NCBI RefSeq assembly: GCF_900497595.1
Contig: NZ_UFQO01000001.1
Location: 186,001 to 250,000 of the forward strand
Source: Treponema pectinovorum
GTDB taxonomy: Bacteria > Spirochaetota > Spirochaetia > Treponematales > Treponemataceae
Direction: 5' to 3'
DNA: 64,000 nt
Position numbers and translations under genes: made by a program. The notes below the pieces were generated by a model, which ran no database searches, was not told the DNA's origin, and saw only the letters and a program-made list of their open reading frames with translations. Below are positions 63,976 through 64,000 of the stretch, piece after piece (the stretch's first letter is position 1; each line of letters opens with the position of its first letter).

Positions 63976-64000
63976 TCAATAAGCCTTGATTTTTTCAGTA
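63976..64000 (-). CDS. C-terminal end of a TRAP binding protein gene (dctP), partial
   Basis: The minus strand from the window edge reads T-E-K-I-K-A-Y and a TGA stop (63978-63976). A binding-protein gene is expected directly upstream of dctQM, and short Lys/Tyr-containing tails are usual for DctP, so this is probably its last seven codons. The rest lies outside the window. Confidence 0.5.

Overview
The window is a low-GC, densely packed stretch of bacterial chromosome that looks like a host-associated Treponema or close relative (Spirochaetota). The main arguments are an LptD/OstA-like outer-membrane barrel directly after uvrA, spirochete-type lipoproteins with relaxed lipoboxes, frequent TTG starts, LolCDE-type genes, McsA-McsB-ClpC without CtsR, and many TPR, PEGA and Fn3-like periplasmic proteins of unknown role. 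The genus call is inference, because no rRNA gene is present. Apart from one integrase fragment and some dispersed repeats, nearly everything is core genome.

Layout. 0.1-2.2 kb: coaD, rpmF-acpP behind two tandem promoters, rnc, tRNA-Gly. 2.2-9.9 kb: an integrase N-terminal remnant beside the tRNA, an AzgA-type purine permease, a GC-rich repeat element, dCMP deaminase, thrC, a lipoprotein, alr and folC. 10-19 kb: an orphan solute-binding protein, trpS, uvrA, lptD. 19.1-25.3 kb: a ybeZ/phoH - HD phosphodiesterase - ybeY - ybeX cluster ending in a large TPR protein. 25.3-31.3 kb: a stand-alone Cas2-like protein divergent from a periplasmic protein, prfB with its programmed +1 frameshift, a PEGA protein, ftsY and a secreted repeat protein. 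31.3-34.6 kb: lolC-lolD-lolE. 34.7-40.3 kb: mcsA-mcsB-clpC, then avtA.

40.3-45 kb: a second copy of the GC-rich element, a terminator, a 57-bp triplication of the 3' end of a LolA-like gene, the large RND (MMPL) exporter, and a divergent ArsR regulator. 45-48.5 kb: CCA-adding enzyme, two divergent unknown membrane/periplasmic proteins, aroH, then tRNA-Thr and tRNA-Tyr. 48.8-55.1 kb: mltG-dnaG-rpoD (macromolecular-synthesis cluster), a zinc-ribbon coiled-coil protein, and RNase P RNA. 55.1-61.8 kb: a TPR protein, then the rod-shape operon mreB-mreC-mreD-mrdA-rodA. 61.8-64 kb: a cluster of short direct repeats and, on the minus strand, a TRAP transporter (dctP partial, dctQ, dctM).

The genes fall into functional groups: translation and RNA maturation (rpmF, rnc, trpS, prfB, ybeY, cca, rnpB, tRNAs), envelope building (alr, lptD, lolCDE, LolA-like/RND, mltG, mre/mrd/rod), and protein quality control (mcsAB-clpC). 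I found no CRISPR array, prophage or intact insertion sequence. The most unusual items are the solitary Cas2-fold gene, the matched pair of GC-rich elements, the triplicated gene end that carries its own stop codons, the integrase relic at tRNA-Gly, an atypical tRNA-Thr, and several apparently leaderless genes.
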